From assembly GCA_015179125.1 (NCBI GenBank), contig WHVA01000284.1, positions 1 to 64,000 on the forward strand: 64,000 bases of DNA, given 5' to 3'. This DNA is from Gautieria morchelliformis. Lineage: Eukaryota; Basidiomycota; Agaricomycetes; Gomphales; Gomphaceae. Under the pieces are notes generated by a model. The model did no database searches and was not told the origin of the DNA. It was given only the letters and a program-made list of their open reading frames with translations. Both the position numbers and the translations under genes were made by a program. Below, piece by piece: positions 21,047 to 31,849 of the stretch; the first letter of the stretch is position 1, and each line of letters opens with the position of its first letter.

Positions 21047-22285
21047 CTACCACAACGACTCCCTATCCTGAGCGGGACAAACGGAATCCGTGACAAAGCG
21101 CAATCCCGCTGCCTCATCAATAGCCGCGAAGCACATCCCTATAAGTGCTCTGTGTACAGATGGATCCCCATCAAAGTTGTGGATTTCCGATAATGTCAGC
21201 TCGTTCCGGCCGGTTCTAACAAAGATGACAATCTTCCGACCGTTTGTGCAAGCTCCCCACTGAGCTTGAAAGAAGTATAGTTCACCCCACAGCTGCTCAA
21301 AGAAAGAGAAGAGAAGAGTGAGTTTAATGTATGATTCACCATGTCAGCCGCATACCTGTTTGAGCAAAGTAACTTGCTGTTCGTCCTCTGACCAATCAAA
21401 GACTCCCGAGCCCCGCCGAGCAGTTGCAGTACTGAAAATACTTGCAAAGACATCATCTGAATAAGCCCACCACGTCTTAACTTCTATGATAGCCACATGT
21501 GTCCTTTGACGTGGTCCCACATAGAGAAGGAAGTCAGGAAATCCTGCATTGGTCTTCTGACCTGGGGTGCGATGAGCTTTTGGGCAACTTCGGCCCCACT
21601 GAGGATAAAAATGGGTCTGTGGAGTTTGACCAGCAGTGTTTTGATAGCGTGTCTGACAATGAGCATCAGTCCATGCTATTCTCCTTGCAAAACACAAAAT
21701 GAATACCTCTAAAAGCATGTTGAGGGGCTCGATGATCTGAGCATGAACTTCATCCTGAACTGATGGCTCAGATGTCATGGCCATAGGCTTCCTCCGGTGA
21801 TGCGCAACAAACCAGGGGAAAAGTCTGTCAAGAACCTGGGCTTGCTGCCTTGCCCTCGGGAAAGGCAGTGAATTACCAATACCCCGACCAGTATGAATGG
21901 TGAGTGGTTGCGGAGGTGCATTACCTGGGGTTCTGACACCAACACCATTTGGCAAAGAGTAGACCACCAGATTTCTCTACAAGGGAATGCATCGGCGGAC
22001 ACACTGGAGTCGCTCTCCAGAAGGCATATTCTCAACTTGGCCAGCAGTTTTGGTGACCCCACCCTCCGTTCTGATCACTGCTGGTTCCAAGCGTTTGCAA
22101 ACTAAGTGCAATTGAGCTTCCCCTGGAAAGGCCAATGGTGCTGGGAAGGGAAACTGATGCCACTGCTGTTGAATAAGAGGAGCATCTTGCCATTGAAGGG
22201 CATGTGGCAGACCAGCAACTATCAAGTCAGGCATGTATAGCAAGCGTTGACCTGGCTGACCCATGATGGTTTGGAGGAAGAGCAA
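21047..22285 (-). CDS. PD-(D/E)XK nuclease-superfamily-like protein
   Basis: A host-type gene on the minus strand. Exon 1 runs from a start at 22285 or 22264 to 21356; a 63-nt intron (21293-21355, GTATGC...GAGCAG) joins in frame to exon 2, which begins LWGELYFFQAQWGACTNGRK and ends at 21047. The core GFPDFLLYVG followed by VAIIEVKTWW fits the PD-x(n)-ExK signature of restriction-endonuclease-fold enzymes. Family knowledge suggests a metal-dependent nuclease or a nuclease-derived domain; activity is inferred. A TAG at 21978-21980 lies in frame unless a short intron ends exactly there (the TTGTAG is a plausible acceptor), so the N-terminal 95 residues are less certain. It is transcribed divergently from the kinase-like gene. 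Confidence 0.72.
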
Positions 22286-22414
22286 GGGCTTCCATACTTA
22301 AAACTCGTACTACTATATGGATGCGAAGGAAACCGTTCGCACGGTCCTCGCACACCGCGAGGACCCCGGAATGGGCACGCACGTTCGTCTTACATAAACC
22401 ACATCATACTAACC
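22286..22414. promoter_or_regulatory. Short divergent intergenic region (shared promoter)
   Basis: Only 129 bp separate the farthest start of the minus-strand nuclease-like gene from the ATG of the kinase-like gene. It contains an imperfect inverted repeat (TCGCACGGTCCTCGCACACC and CGCGAGGACCCCGGAATGGG, around 22338-22375). Shared regulation of the two genes is an inference from this spacing. Confidence 0.5.
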
Positions 22415-23628
22415 ATGCAGGCGGGGCCGTTTGTCGTAAGCTGCTCATTATTTAGAGAAACTTGGCATTGAGCTGCTTCTCTACAGCCATCCAATGCTTT
22501 CTCGTCGCTCATCATCGGCGGCCTTATCAAAATCAACGGTGTCCAGGCTCCACTGACGTTATCTAAAACCATCTCAAAGCCTGGAAAACCACTTCTAACC
22601 AGGGTAGAAGACAACGCCACTCTCGGCGGTCTACCACCTGTTCGTCCACCCTCCAAACTCCCTCCTCCAGGTAACCTCTGTCTCCAAGTTTCATTAGAAC
22701 CGGAACGACTGGGCTATGGCAGAGTGGGTTCGGTGTACCCGCGTAGGATCGATGACAGCAATCAGTACGCTCTTCCATCCCTTGTAATAAAAGTCGCTTC
22801 TCGGCGCCGTTCTGACGACCTGGCTCGTGAGGCCTGGTTTTACGAAGAGATGGAGGATATTCAGGGAGTAGCCATCGCACGCTGCTATGGATTCTTTACT
22901 GCTGAAATCGAGCAGAATAGCGAGGTATTGGGTTGGGCAGAGTCTGATGCTGATTACGACGAGGAGGAGGTAGACGTTCGGGGCGAGGACAGCCCAAGTG
23001 AGGACGACGACGACTTGGCCGAACCATGGAACCCCTATGCATCGACAGATTACTCTCCTGAAGATCTGGTGATAGAAGCCACCTCAGGCTGGGAAATTTT
23101 ATTCAAGCGCAATGAGGAATATGAGAAGAGGGAGAAGTTAAGACAAGAACGTCGAGATAAACGAGACCAAATCATTAGATCAACTCGTGCCGAGCTGGCC
23201 TCAGTGCGTAATGGCAGCGACAAGACCTCGCTTTCAGTCCTAGTGTTAGAAAGACTCGGGGATGTGATACCCATAGGTGTTCCGTTGGAAGCACTCAAGT
23301 TCGTCTGGCCAGGTCTCCTATGCATGCTTGATGCTTCTGAACTTCATATTCATGCAGGCCCGATGTTCATGAAATATACAGTGACATGGGTCGATTCGGT
23401 ATCAAACACATGGACATCCGATGGAGAAATATCCTGGCGGCACCTGCGACAGACCAGAGTATTGTCTGCCCTTATCACGGACACAAGCATCAATGGCGTG
23501 TGGTTGACTTCGATCTCTCGAGAAAGTCAAACTTTTCACATTCTCGTATCGAATCCTCTGCGGACAGATGGCTTCAAACCATACTGGATGGGTTGGAAGA
23601 AGGATACGTTGTGGAGCCTTGGGACTAG
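22415..23628 (+). CDS. Protein-kinase-like (PKL fold) protein, complete
   Basis: Three exons (22415-22435, 22487-23298, 23358-23628) join with GT-AG introns of 51 and 59 nt and give 367 residues with no internal stop. Kinase landmarks: glycine loop LGYGRVGSVY (about residue 83), the lysine strand PSLVIKVASRRRS, AREAWFYEEME with the likely partner glutamate, the long acidic insert DSPSEDDDDLAEPW, hinge VLVLERLGD, catalytic loop GIKHMDIRWRNIL (HxD with the Asn four residues on), and the metal-binding VVDFDLSRK in place of DFG. This resembles the small, divergent kinase-like families expanded in agaricomycetes. Substrate and partner are unknown. The clean splice and full motif set argue that it is functional. 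Confidence 0.88.
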
Positions 23629-24681
23629 GTGCATTGTTTGTCTCTCGACGCGAAATGCATCCGAAAGATTTATTCACATTTCACGCGAACTCGATCATTC
23701 CGGGCAACTTGGTATATTCATTGTAGATAAATGCCGCCTTCACAAGAGTCGAAATATGCATGTGCCGCCTGCCAGATCGTGATGTTACAGCATCCCGACC
23801 TTTATCCTCGAGCTACGGCCCTCCGACTGTAGGCTGATTACTCATCATGGACTTGTGAGCGGCATCTATCACGATACCTATATACCCACATCATAGACTG
23901 TGATGCTTCCTGTCTACCCATATTGTCCTTTATTCACAGCCGCAGAAATGTCACTTTGTATATATGCTTGAGATGGGTGGCCAACTGTCATAGTACAGTA
24001 CAGGTCAGTTAGTACTCATGGACATCTTTCCTACCTCTCGACTGGCTAGGACTAAGGTCTCTGCAGGCTTCAACTTCAGGCCCGCTCCCACGTCCTCTTC
24101 GAACATGAGCATCCTTTGATTATTTTACTTGGGCATCCTGAATACCAAGTGGCATTTCTATACTGAAATGATCCACGGCATGCTAGATACGGTTTTGCCC
24201 GTCTTCTTCCATCACGGCACGGTCCAGCCTGGATACTGTGGGGATTCCTGCTAGGGGCGCAACAAGTTTTTAGACTCTGTTTTGTCTTAGTTTGGCTTCT
24301 TTGCCCTCATCCACACGAGCCTCTTCCGATCGTTGGCGAGTGAGGAGTATCTGTCGCGTCATGAAGCCTGAGAAGAGAACAGCAATACCTTTATGACTGC
24401 TCGCTGTTTTTAATTAGCAGTCGCGGGCTATAAGAAGTGCCCGAATACTTTGAAGCTCCCTTGATGTCGAGTCTCGGAGAGGTTGAAGCCTTGTGTCGGG
24501 CCATTTTGGAAATCGAATTGCTGCGCTGAGTGCTGAAGCTTTCTGCGCTGACCAGAATCCTGTAGAGCTTTGACCGTACGTCAACTCAGTACTGTCCCAG
24601 CGTACCCTAACGAATCCTTATTTCAAGTTGCTAGCATTGTCATTCTGGTGGGCATGAGATGCATATGTAAAATTAGACATT
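23629..24681. other. Intergenic, nothing recognised
   Basis: Only short open stretches occur. The right part (about 24500-24680) may hold upstream exons of the DUF6533-like relic. No repeat family of this window occurs here. Confidence 0.5.
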
Positions 24682-25150
24682 GTGAACCAGATTTATGACA
24701 ACCTCCTGACTATCAAATTGGAGGTAGAACTTGTCTGGGGAACACCATGGAATATTGGGCAGAGCCTCTACCTGTTAACCCGCTACAGTGTGCTTGTTGT
24801 TGATGTTGACGTTTTGTGCGCCGTCTTCAATTGGCCGAATCGCTTTAGACCGACATATTATCCAAGTCCACTCCGTGAATGGGCAATCTATTGGCAAGGA
24901 CGGTGAGTAGACTAGAATGACTTTTGAACTTTTGTCGTAGCGAGTGCTGAACTCTCAATCACACAGTGCTGCCTCATGTATCAAATTTCAGGCTGTAAGT
25001 CTCTTGGATCTGGTGCGAAATTCACTTTAAAGCAGCCCTTACAGGGTTTATATTCTGGGGCAGATGTCAGGCAGAAAGTAGGAATTGGCAGGCTTTCATT
25101 GGACGGGTACTAATATCACTCTTTTAGTTGTTCTGATATTCCGGCCATGG
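24682..25150 (+). pseudogene. DUF6533-family membrane protein fragment
   Basis: The open stretch at 24682-24906 reads YDNLLTIKLEVELVWGTPWN, then a tyrosine-rich helix SLYLLTRYSVLVVDVDVLCA and VFNWPNRF. This is the characteristic first block of DUF6533 proteins, a large agaricomycete family with about seven membrane helices and unknown role. A GTGAGT donor follows at about 24903, and short exon-like pieces (CLMYQIS at about 24970-24990) continue to roughly 25150. The remaining helices could not be found in a consistent frame, so this is probably a truncated or decayed copy. Confidence 0.55.
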
Positions 25151-25644
25151 GCCAATGAGGTTGCTAAAAGAGTGTGCACAACAGTGCGCAGAGGGACTGA
25201 GATGTTATTCAGCACTGATATGCGATTTCAAGGCTATCTGGGCTAGAAATATTGAGTTGTCTTCAGAATTCCTATCCTATTGGTGATCGTTGTTGTCCCA
25301 CTCGCATACCTGACCACAATCGGATTTACTTCCCTCTCCTGTTTGTCCTGGTTTGTTTCTGTCAAAGATTGTGTCCCAGCTCATAGTGTCATAGTTGCAG
25401 ATGTTATGAGACTCCCAATACCAAACCTTTAAAGCTGCTTTATTACCAGGAACGACGATACCACCATTGTGTTATCTATTGTGCTTCGAGACTGGTGAGT
25501 GATAGGCCTGGCATGCACTGCAGCTTGCCAACATCATAATTTCCAATTCCATTATAGTCATCCTAGTTCTCACTCTCATTAAAGGCGTTCAACATTGTAG
25601 GTATCTTATGGCAGTTCCCAGCAGTTGAACCCTGACCCAAATTT
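25151..25644. other. Nothing recognised
   Basis: AT-richer sequence without a supported gene. It may contain degraded 3' exons of the DUF6533-like gene on its left. Confidence 0.4.
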
Positions 25645-25915
25645 CAGATCGGCATACTATGTCAAGTTTAGTCTTGCCCCCAGAAATCATCAATGGGGAG
25701 AAGCACTATGTGGTCGACAAGATCATTGACAGCTGCCTCCTATGGGGCCACCTCCTATGGGGCCACCTCCAATTCCTAATCAAGTGGGAAGGCTAGGGGT
25801 ATGAAGAAAACTCTTAGGTTTCCAAGGATGATGTCCATGCACTAGCCAAGGTGCAGGAGTTCTGCAAAGTCACCCAAGAGTGCCCTGAAGGAAATATGGT
25901 CAATGGCATTGTGAG
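25645..25915 (+). mobile_element. Gypsy chromodomain fragment (fossil)
   Basis: LPPEIINGEKHYVVDKIIDS followed by FLIKWEG and SKDDVHALAKVQEFC is the chromodomain at the C-terminus of chromovirus integrases, closely like the one at 32.3-32.5 kb on the minus strand. It contains a short internal duplication. Only this piece remains. Old and broken. Confidence 0.75.
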
Positions 25916-26125
25916 GAATCGAGTGTCGAGTAGCTCGGCAAAGACTCGGCGCTGGCAGGAGGGTCCGTGCCCGCAGCCCCGGTACCTGAAACATGGTACA
26001 TATGTGGCATTGTACATTATGGACAACTCCCTAGCGTTTGTCTTCGATGCTAGGGAGTAAGTAGCTCTATTAGTTGTACTAGTATCAGTATGACAAGCTT
26101 TGTAGATTAACTACTTGTATCTTTA

Positions 26126-26359
26126 GGTTATGGGCCCCGGCCCTACCTATTAGTGTAACAAATAGTTATTATGACAAGCCTCGACGAGATGAAAGATTAT
26201 CAAACGAGCTCTTGGAGTGCATTTCAGGTGTTCCCAAAGCTTCGTGGTGATAACTACTTCTCCTGGAGCGCGAGCATGGAATCAGTCCTGCGTTCGCTAA
26301 ACCAGTGGGAGGTGGTGACCAGAACTTACCCTACCCCCTACGTGCCTTCCATGATGTTC
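26126..26359 (+). mobile_element. Copia fragment: primer-binding-like site and gag start
   Basis: The 15-mer GGTTATGGGCCCCGG (26126-26140) is identical to the site after the Copia LTR at 4118. It is followed by a gag start at 26171 with LRGDNYFSWSASMESVLRSL, a Copia UBN2-type gag. The preceding 150-200 bp is probably the end of a different LTR. It is cut at 26360 by an L-family LTR. Confidence 0.7.
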
Positions 26360-27633
26360 TGTCAAGATTGGTTTTTAGGCGTTAATATTGTGTATTAGTG
26401 AACGCAGTGAATGCCCGAATAACTTGTGCAAATAAGTATGCTGTTCAGCGAATAGGTGAACCAACAAATGTTCACAAGATAAGAGGGTTGCCCGAACGGA
26501 GCTCGCCCTATCTACAGTCGTAGCGAAATAGCCTGTGGCACTTGACGATGTAAGGTGCAAGGTGTCACGGAACGGCTGTCTAAGTAGCGACAATCCCTTC
26601 GCCGGTGAAGGTGCTCCTTCGGAGCCCTTCGCTGAGAGCACAGAAAATAGTTCGAAGGCTAAGGTAATGAAGATGAAGTATGAGAACTCACCAGTGATGC
26701 CTAAGTCCTCTTCTGGTCGAAGACAGGAATATCCAGGAGAAGGCTCAAGATGATGATCACAGCGAGGTCAAGTTTGCACAAGATGGACGACGTATGATAA
26801 TTGAACTGAGGAATATACATGCGAATGTAAACTACTTATATTGAATGCTCGTAAGGTATCAGCAAATAGGAAAGAGGCCGTCGTGAGTTAGGGTTGGATA
26901 GGGGTGCGCAGCCATGATACAACATAGATGAAATAAACATACAATAGAGTGAAGGAAGAGTGCGAACATGAAACGACGGAGAGTAAAGGTGGCGAAGGCA
27001 CTTATGTACGAAACCATGTCTTGGGACCTGCATACATGCCACCCTGCACGGACTCTTTGTCTACTGGGTTGATCCCACACGACCTGCGGACGGTACATCC
27101 CGCGAACACATCCTGGCCATATGAACACCCAAAGGGGTTGGATCGAGAAGCTGATGGGAGCAGTGACGAACCATCATACTGGCCGGGTTGGGGGCGTCGA
27201 TCGTGTCTTGATGGCGTGCCTGCTGGCAAATGCCAGCAGCGAATAGTCGTTCAGCAAAATGCGAGGAAGGGCGAACGGAGATGACATAGGGGAGGAGTGG
27301 TTGAAGTGGGGGGCAAAGCCGAGCGAACACAGAGGAGGAGTGGCGAAAGGGGAAACGGGGATAACCAGGTGCAGGAAATACATGAGTCGTGACAATCCGG
27401 TCATAGGAACAACATTGAAAGAGGGTTGAGCAGAGGAGGTGATAGGACCAGTGATGAACCACCAAGTCGGTCCAAAGACGTTGATCATGCTTTGATGGCG
27501 TGGCTATGGTGAATGGCACGAACAGCGAAGATTGATCGCCGAACACGGCAAGGGCGATCGGAGTGAACACGGAGGTGGAGTGAAGAATGGGAGGACAGAG
27601 CATCTGAGTATGGGAAATAAACGCGTCATGACA
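26360..27633 (-). repeat. Long LTR, family L, first copy
   Basis: On the minus strand it begins TGTCATGACGCGTTT and ends CCAATCTTGACA, the same ends as the solo copy at 45478-46741. Length is 1,274 bp. A polypurine run (GGAGGGGGGTAC on the minus strand) touches its 5' edge, as expected for a 3' LTR of a minus-strand element, but no matching pol was found to the right. The flanking 5-mers differ. Confidence 0.8.
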
Positions 27634-27839
27634 GTACCCCCCTCCTAGCTTCGGAGTCCAACGACGTGATGTCCTGGGATGGGGGGATGCGTGTGAGGAT
27701 GTAATAGGTCCCCCGATGAGATCTTTCGCTGCCTGGTCCGTGCACGGCTCAGCCCTGGGCTTTAAAAGGCATGGCAGCGTGAAGCGATGGGCACAATTTT
27801 TTCATTTGACCCCTCATGACCTCTGGCATAGCTTCCTCT

Positions 27840-29277
27840 CTCCCTGGATTGATCGAGCGAACACAGATCAAGCTGAAGGTTCGTCCTGACCTTCGGGGAG
27901 TTCTGCGCGAAGAGGTGGAGCAGTGGGTCACCGAGGCTGAGGGACTTCTGGTAAGAACCCTTCGCTATTAAGTGTCTCGCTGACCACCCTAGCGCAGACT
28001 TGAAGCGCATTGTGAGTTGAGGCAATCATCGACCCCGAGTTCGAGCATCTGTCGGATGTGTATGACCTGGCGAGAGAGGTGAAGGAAACGAAAGAGTGGC
28101 TGGGAAGTATGGATTTCGTAGTTAACCCTGAATTCCTTGATGTTGAGATGAGCGCGGTGTCTGGGCCGACAGCGTTGCGAGGCCCATCAAAGGAACCTGA
28201 GATGGTGGGGCTAGTTGTGAGGGAGTCCGAAGAGGGGAAGGACAGTGTGAGGGAGCCAGAAAGTATGTGACATGTATTCGCTCGCTAGCCAGTCTAATTC
28301 GGAGCTCTGTTGAAGATTCTGCTCCTGTTGTTGAGCCCATCGCTGTACCACCTGAATCACTCCAACCCTCGGCTATAGTCCAGCCTGTGGGCACGAAACG
28401 GCGACCAATGTTCCTTTTGTCTGGAGATGAAGGTGAAGATGCCCCGACACCGAAGAAGCCTCACAAGGAACGCGCTCGGAGTCCTACCCCAGAGATCGTC
28501 GCAGTCGAGCCAACTCCTGCCCATCGTCGCAAGGGTCAGGCAAATGCGCAGGTTACCGAGTCGGACAAAATTCCACAATCGGTGGCGAAGCATGGTTACC
28601 CCGAGCATGCGGATCTGCTCGGTTGGCTCATTTATAACGGGTAAGCAGCATACTTTTGCCGAAGTAATTCGCCCGCTGACTGTGTACTTCTCCATAGCAC
28701 GAGGTACTGACTAGTCCTGCAAAGTGCGGGCGATGCCTTCGCTATGGTCATACCTGCAGTGGTGAGGCGGGAAAGATGTGTGGGTGGTGCATTCACGATC
28801 GCCAGTGCTGTGTTGCAGCAGAGGGTAAGTCGTCGCCTATTCGACTCTTCCTACACCATCCGAACTCATGTGGAGTCTTTGTTCCTTCCTTAGAGTACAT
28901 GGCGAAGGACAAGAAGGATGGTCGAGAGCCAGAGGCGAAGGAGTGAGGGTCGAAGGGTAAGGGTAAGGGGAAAGCGAAGGATAAGGGATTGACGACAGGT
29001 CCGTCCTCGATTTCGTCGAAGGGTGTCCTTGGTAAGCTTGTTGAGTCCTCCTCCCGAGTATCTTCGGCTGATTCTCAGATACCCCCGAAGGCACCCGAAT
29101 GTCTACACTGGCCGGCGAGGAGAGGATGGAGGAGCTGGTGGAGAGGTCGGAGGACCTGATGAGGAATGTGTTGGTGAAACTGAACGAGTTATCGGTGAAA
29201 CTGAGCGCCTTGAATGGGGCTGTTTTAGAACCAGAGGGGGTCCAGGCAACGATCAGGAAATTAATGAAGTAGTGTAG
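27840..29277 (+). CDS. Cysteine-cluster protein with coiled coil, broken, possibly element-borne
   Basis: Several exons with GT-AG introns can be followed. An acidic helical N-part contains EHLSDVYDLAREVKETKEWL, and a basic linker follows. A cysteine cluster comes next (CGRCLRYGHTCSG, CGWCIHDRQCC; about 28718-28822), then a charged tail (KGKGKGKAKDKG) and a C-terminal coiled coil (MEELVERSEDLMRNVL). I recall similar CxxC-rich proteins in many copies in agaricomycetes but know no function; a nucleic-acid-binding role is a guess. It lies directly beside an L-family LTR and may belong to a mobile element. A few breaks are present. Confidence 0.5.
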
Positions 29278-29608
29278 GGTTTTTGTTATGAGTAATGTGA
29301 ACATAGGAATGGTTTTCTTGAGGCTCTAGATGGTCTCCTAAGCCCTAGGTTCCTTCGGGGACTTTGCGTGAAACTAAGCGAGTTCCTGTGATATTCGGCG
29401 ATAGTGGCTTATGAGGGTTTTTTGAATGCAGGTGATAGTGAATGGGAAGTAAGGTCTCGAAGGCCGCCGAAGCGCCATGAAGTCCTCCAAATGTAAGAGT
29501 TGTGGGGTTTTTCCCAATGCCCAAGCACCATCCCCCCCTTTATGGTACACGTCACCCCGACGGGTAAAATGCGTGGGGGTGGTTCGGGACAAAGTTGGAA
29601 GATGGAAT

Positions 29609-30000
29609 GGTTTGCTATCCACGTCGAACGTCTGTTCATAGCCAGAATGATTCGGGATAGGAGTGAGCAAAGAAAAGAAACGACACCTGGTGGAAGGACC
29701 ACGGTGTAATAGAGTAGTCCAATCGCCGTGTTCGGGGCGTAGCCCAAGGATAGCGGGGACGAGTATCGAGAAGCGATATGGAGGACTCGGCTGAGTGATG
29801 CTCGATAGACTTTGCTGAGGTAGGGAATAGTTTGCCATCCACGTCGAACGTCTGTGCGCAAACAGAAATATTCAGGATAGGAAAGGGAGAAGGAGTGACA
29901 CCTGGTGGAAGGACCAAGGTGTTGGAGGAAAGTCCAATCGCTGTGTTTGGGAAGTAGCCTGAGGATAGCGGGGACAAGGATACGCGCGAGATGATCGGCC
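29609..30000. repeat. Direct duplication, about 200-220 bp unit
   Basis: Two adjoining blocks share ATCCACGTCGAACGTCTGT, CACCTGGTGGAAGGACCA, GTCCAATCGC and GGATAGCGGGGAC in the same order (about 29617-29760 and 29836-29980). The repeat makes minus-strand reading open for some distance, but no protein is supported. Confidence 0.65.
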
Positions 30001-30572
30001 GCACTCGCAATCCCAAAAGGGATTGTCTCGTGATAGCGGGTGGTACCCCGCACGACATCGCGGCCATTCTGAAGGGTTGGATACACAACCCTGAAGGGAT
30101 CCCATCCGCCATCCGTGACAACGCGGATGGCACCTTCAACCTAGACGACATGGACATCTGGATGTGGTTGAAGGCCCTTGCGCCCCGGGTCAAAGGGGTC
30201 GCATCACCTCTCAGGGCGAGGCTACTCGACCTATTCAGCTCGACAGACCAATGGTCGAGCCTCGTCGACGCCAGGGAAGTGCTGACGCCTCTGAGCACCA
30301 CCCTGCGGCTCTCAATCATGGGCCCATTCCCTGTGGAGGGACGAGCCGGCCCCAACATCCCACTCACGGAGATCACAAGATGGTTGGCCCACTACGCGGG
30401 AGTCACTCGCGAGCGAGTGGCGCGCATTGAACATTATGTTCAATGCAGCATCACCAGCGCGGCATTCAGTGCCGCCGCCCACGAGGGCCAACAAAAGGTC
30501 ATCGAGACCAGCCACGTGAGGGCCACGGTGCCGCGACCCCTCAGCGCGCTTCCGGCCCCCTCCTCAGACTGA
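29991..30572 (+). mobile_element. Fragment of a Gypsy post-integrase ORF (fossil)
   Basis: The 193-residue stretch (for example GGTPHDIAAILKGW, WMWLKALAPRVKG, NIPLTEITRWLAHYAG) is clearly related, domain for domain, to the C-terminal part of the extra ORF at 35646-36989 in G1, although the sequence is well diverged. It therefore derives from a second, related Gypsy family. No integrase or LTR of that family was found next to it. Confidence 0.65.
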
Positions 30573-30843
30573 GGACCCGGCCGTTGAGGTGTTGAAGGTA
30601 ACCGAAGAGTATAACTTTGTTCCAAGTGGCGAAAATATCCGTTGAAGGGGAGTTGCTGAATGAGATGAAGATCTACATGTTCGGCGAATGAGATATGTAG
30701 TGGCTAGTGTACTAGGAAGGAAGAGGAAAGGGAGAGACATCGTTCGGTAATCAGGGCGATGTATTTTAAGAAACCTGGATGAGAGGGGGAGGAGTTGGGG
30801 AGACCAAGAAGGTGTACATGAGTGATGATAGATGAACCAGGAC

Positions 30844-31849
30844 TGTCAGGGGACACCCTGTTTTCCATTTCCAGTTCCAACACCACACCCAGTTCCGACT
30901 CCATTTCCGACTCCGCTTCCGGTTCCGATTCCATTTCCGCCTCTGCTTTCGGAAATGATTCCGCTTCTGGGAGAACTTCCACCAGTTCTGTTCGCTTTGC
31001 CAGTTCCACTCCAATTTCCAACTTCTGCTCTCGGAACAGTGTCGGAAATCAAGCGACTCGCGTAATAGGTGGCATCAAGGGTCGATCAAGGGTCAGGGAG
31101 GTCAGGGGGATGCAGGGTTGATGGCGGGTGCCAAGTGTTGTCCCTGGCTGCGCAGCGATACTTTGGATTTCCCCTTGTCAGTTGTGTGGTAGTGTGATCT
31201 CCACAACCAGCCAGGGTTGCTCTTACAGCAGAAAAGTCTCTTCCCTAGAGGACCGACGGTCGTACTGCGCGTTGCATTCGCCATAGGTGCGTTCAGAATC
31301 GGAGACAGCGACTCGGAGATCGCAACCTCTTCTGCGCACACGGCATACGACAGCCCCTCTTCTTACGTCGAGCTCCCAACCCCGGAAATCCCATCCCATA
31401 ATTCTCCTACTGACATGGATCCGGATGATCGTCTTCGGAATATGGAGGAGGAATTGACGTGGAACCGGATGAAGACCGACGTGATTGAAACAGCCTTACA
31501 AACGATTTTGGCTAAGTTAGATATTCCACAAAGTGGTGGAAATGCAATGCTGGATGAGCCGGATTTCGGAAAAGCGGAAGTAGCGGAAGAGAGGATGTCC
31601 GCGAAGTTGGCAAAGGTCAAACCCGCACCTCCAGCGGACTTTGATGGAGATCGGGAGAAGGGACGCGCATTCTTCAACACATGCAGCATCTACTTCGCAA
31701 TTGTTGGAGACCACTTTCCGAACAACCAGGCTCGGATTCACTGGGCATTGTCCTTTTTCAAGTCGGACCGCGCAGCCCGTTTTGCAAACAAGGTGATCTG
31801 ACATGAAGCAAAGGGCAAGGGGAACTACTTCTAGGACTGGGACGCCTTC
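30844..31849 (+). mobile_element. Chromovirus Gypsy fossil: 5' LTR and gag start
   Basis: The LTR (30844-31227) begins TGTCAGGGGACACC and ends CTTACA, and contains TTCCGACTCC-type short repeats. A gag coding region follows (31410-31800; PAPPADFDGDREKGRAFFNT, HFPNNQARIHWALSFFKSD). It is cut by a second, inverted copy of the same LTR at 31850. Broken and 3'-truncated. Confidence 0.8.

Noticed and set aside
29409-30376. Long minus-strand open stretches
   Set aside because: They run through a direct duplication and opposite the recognisable plus-strand Gypsy ORF fragment; the predicted peptide has no motif.
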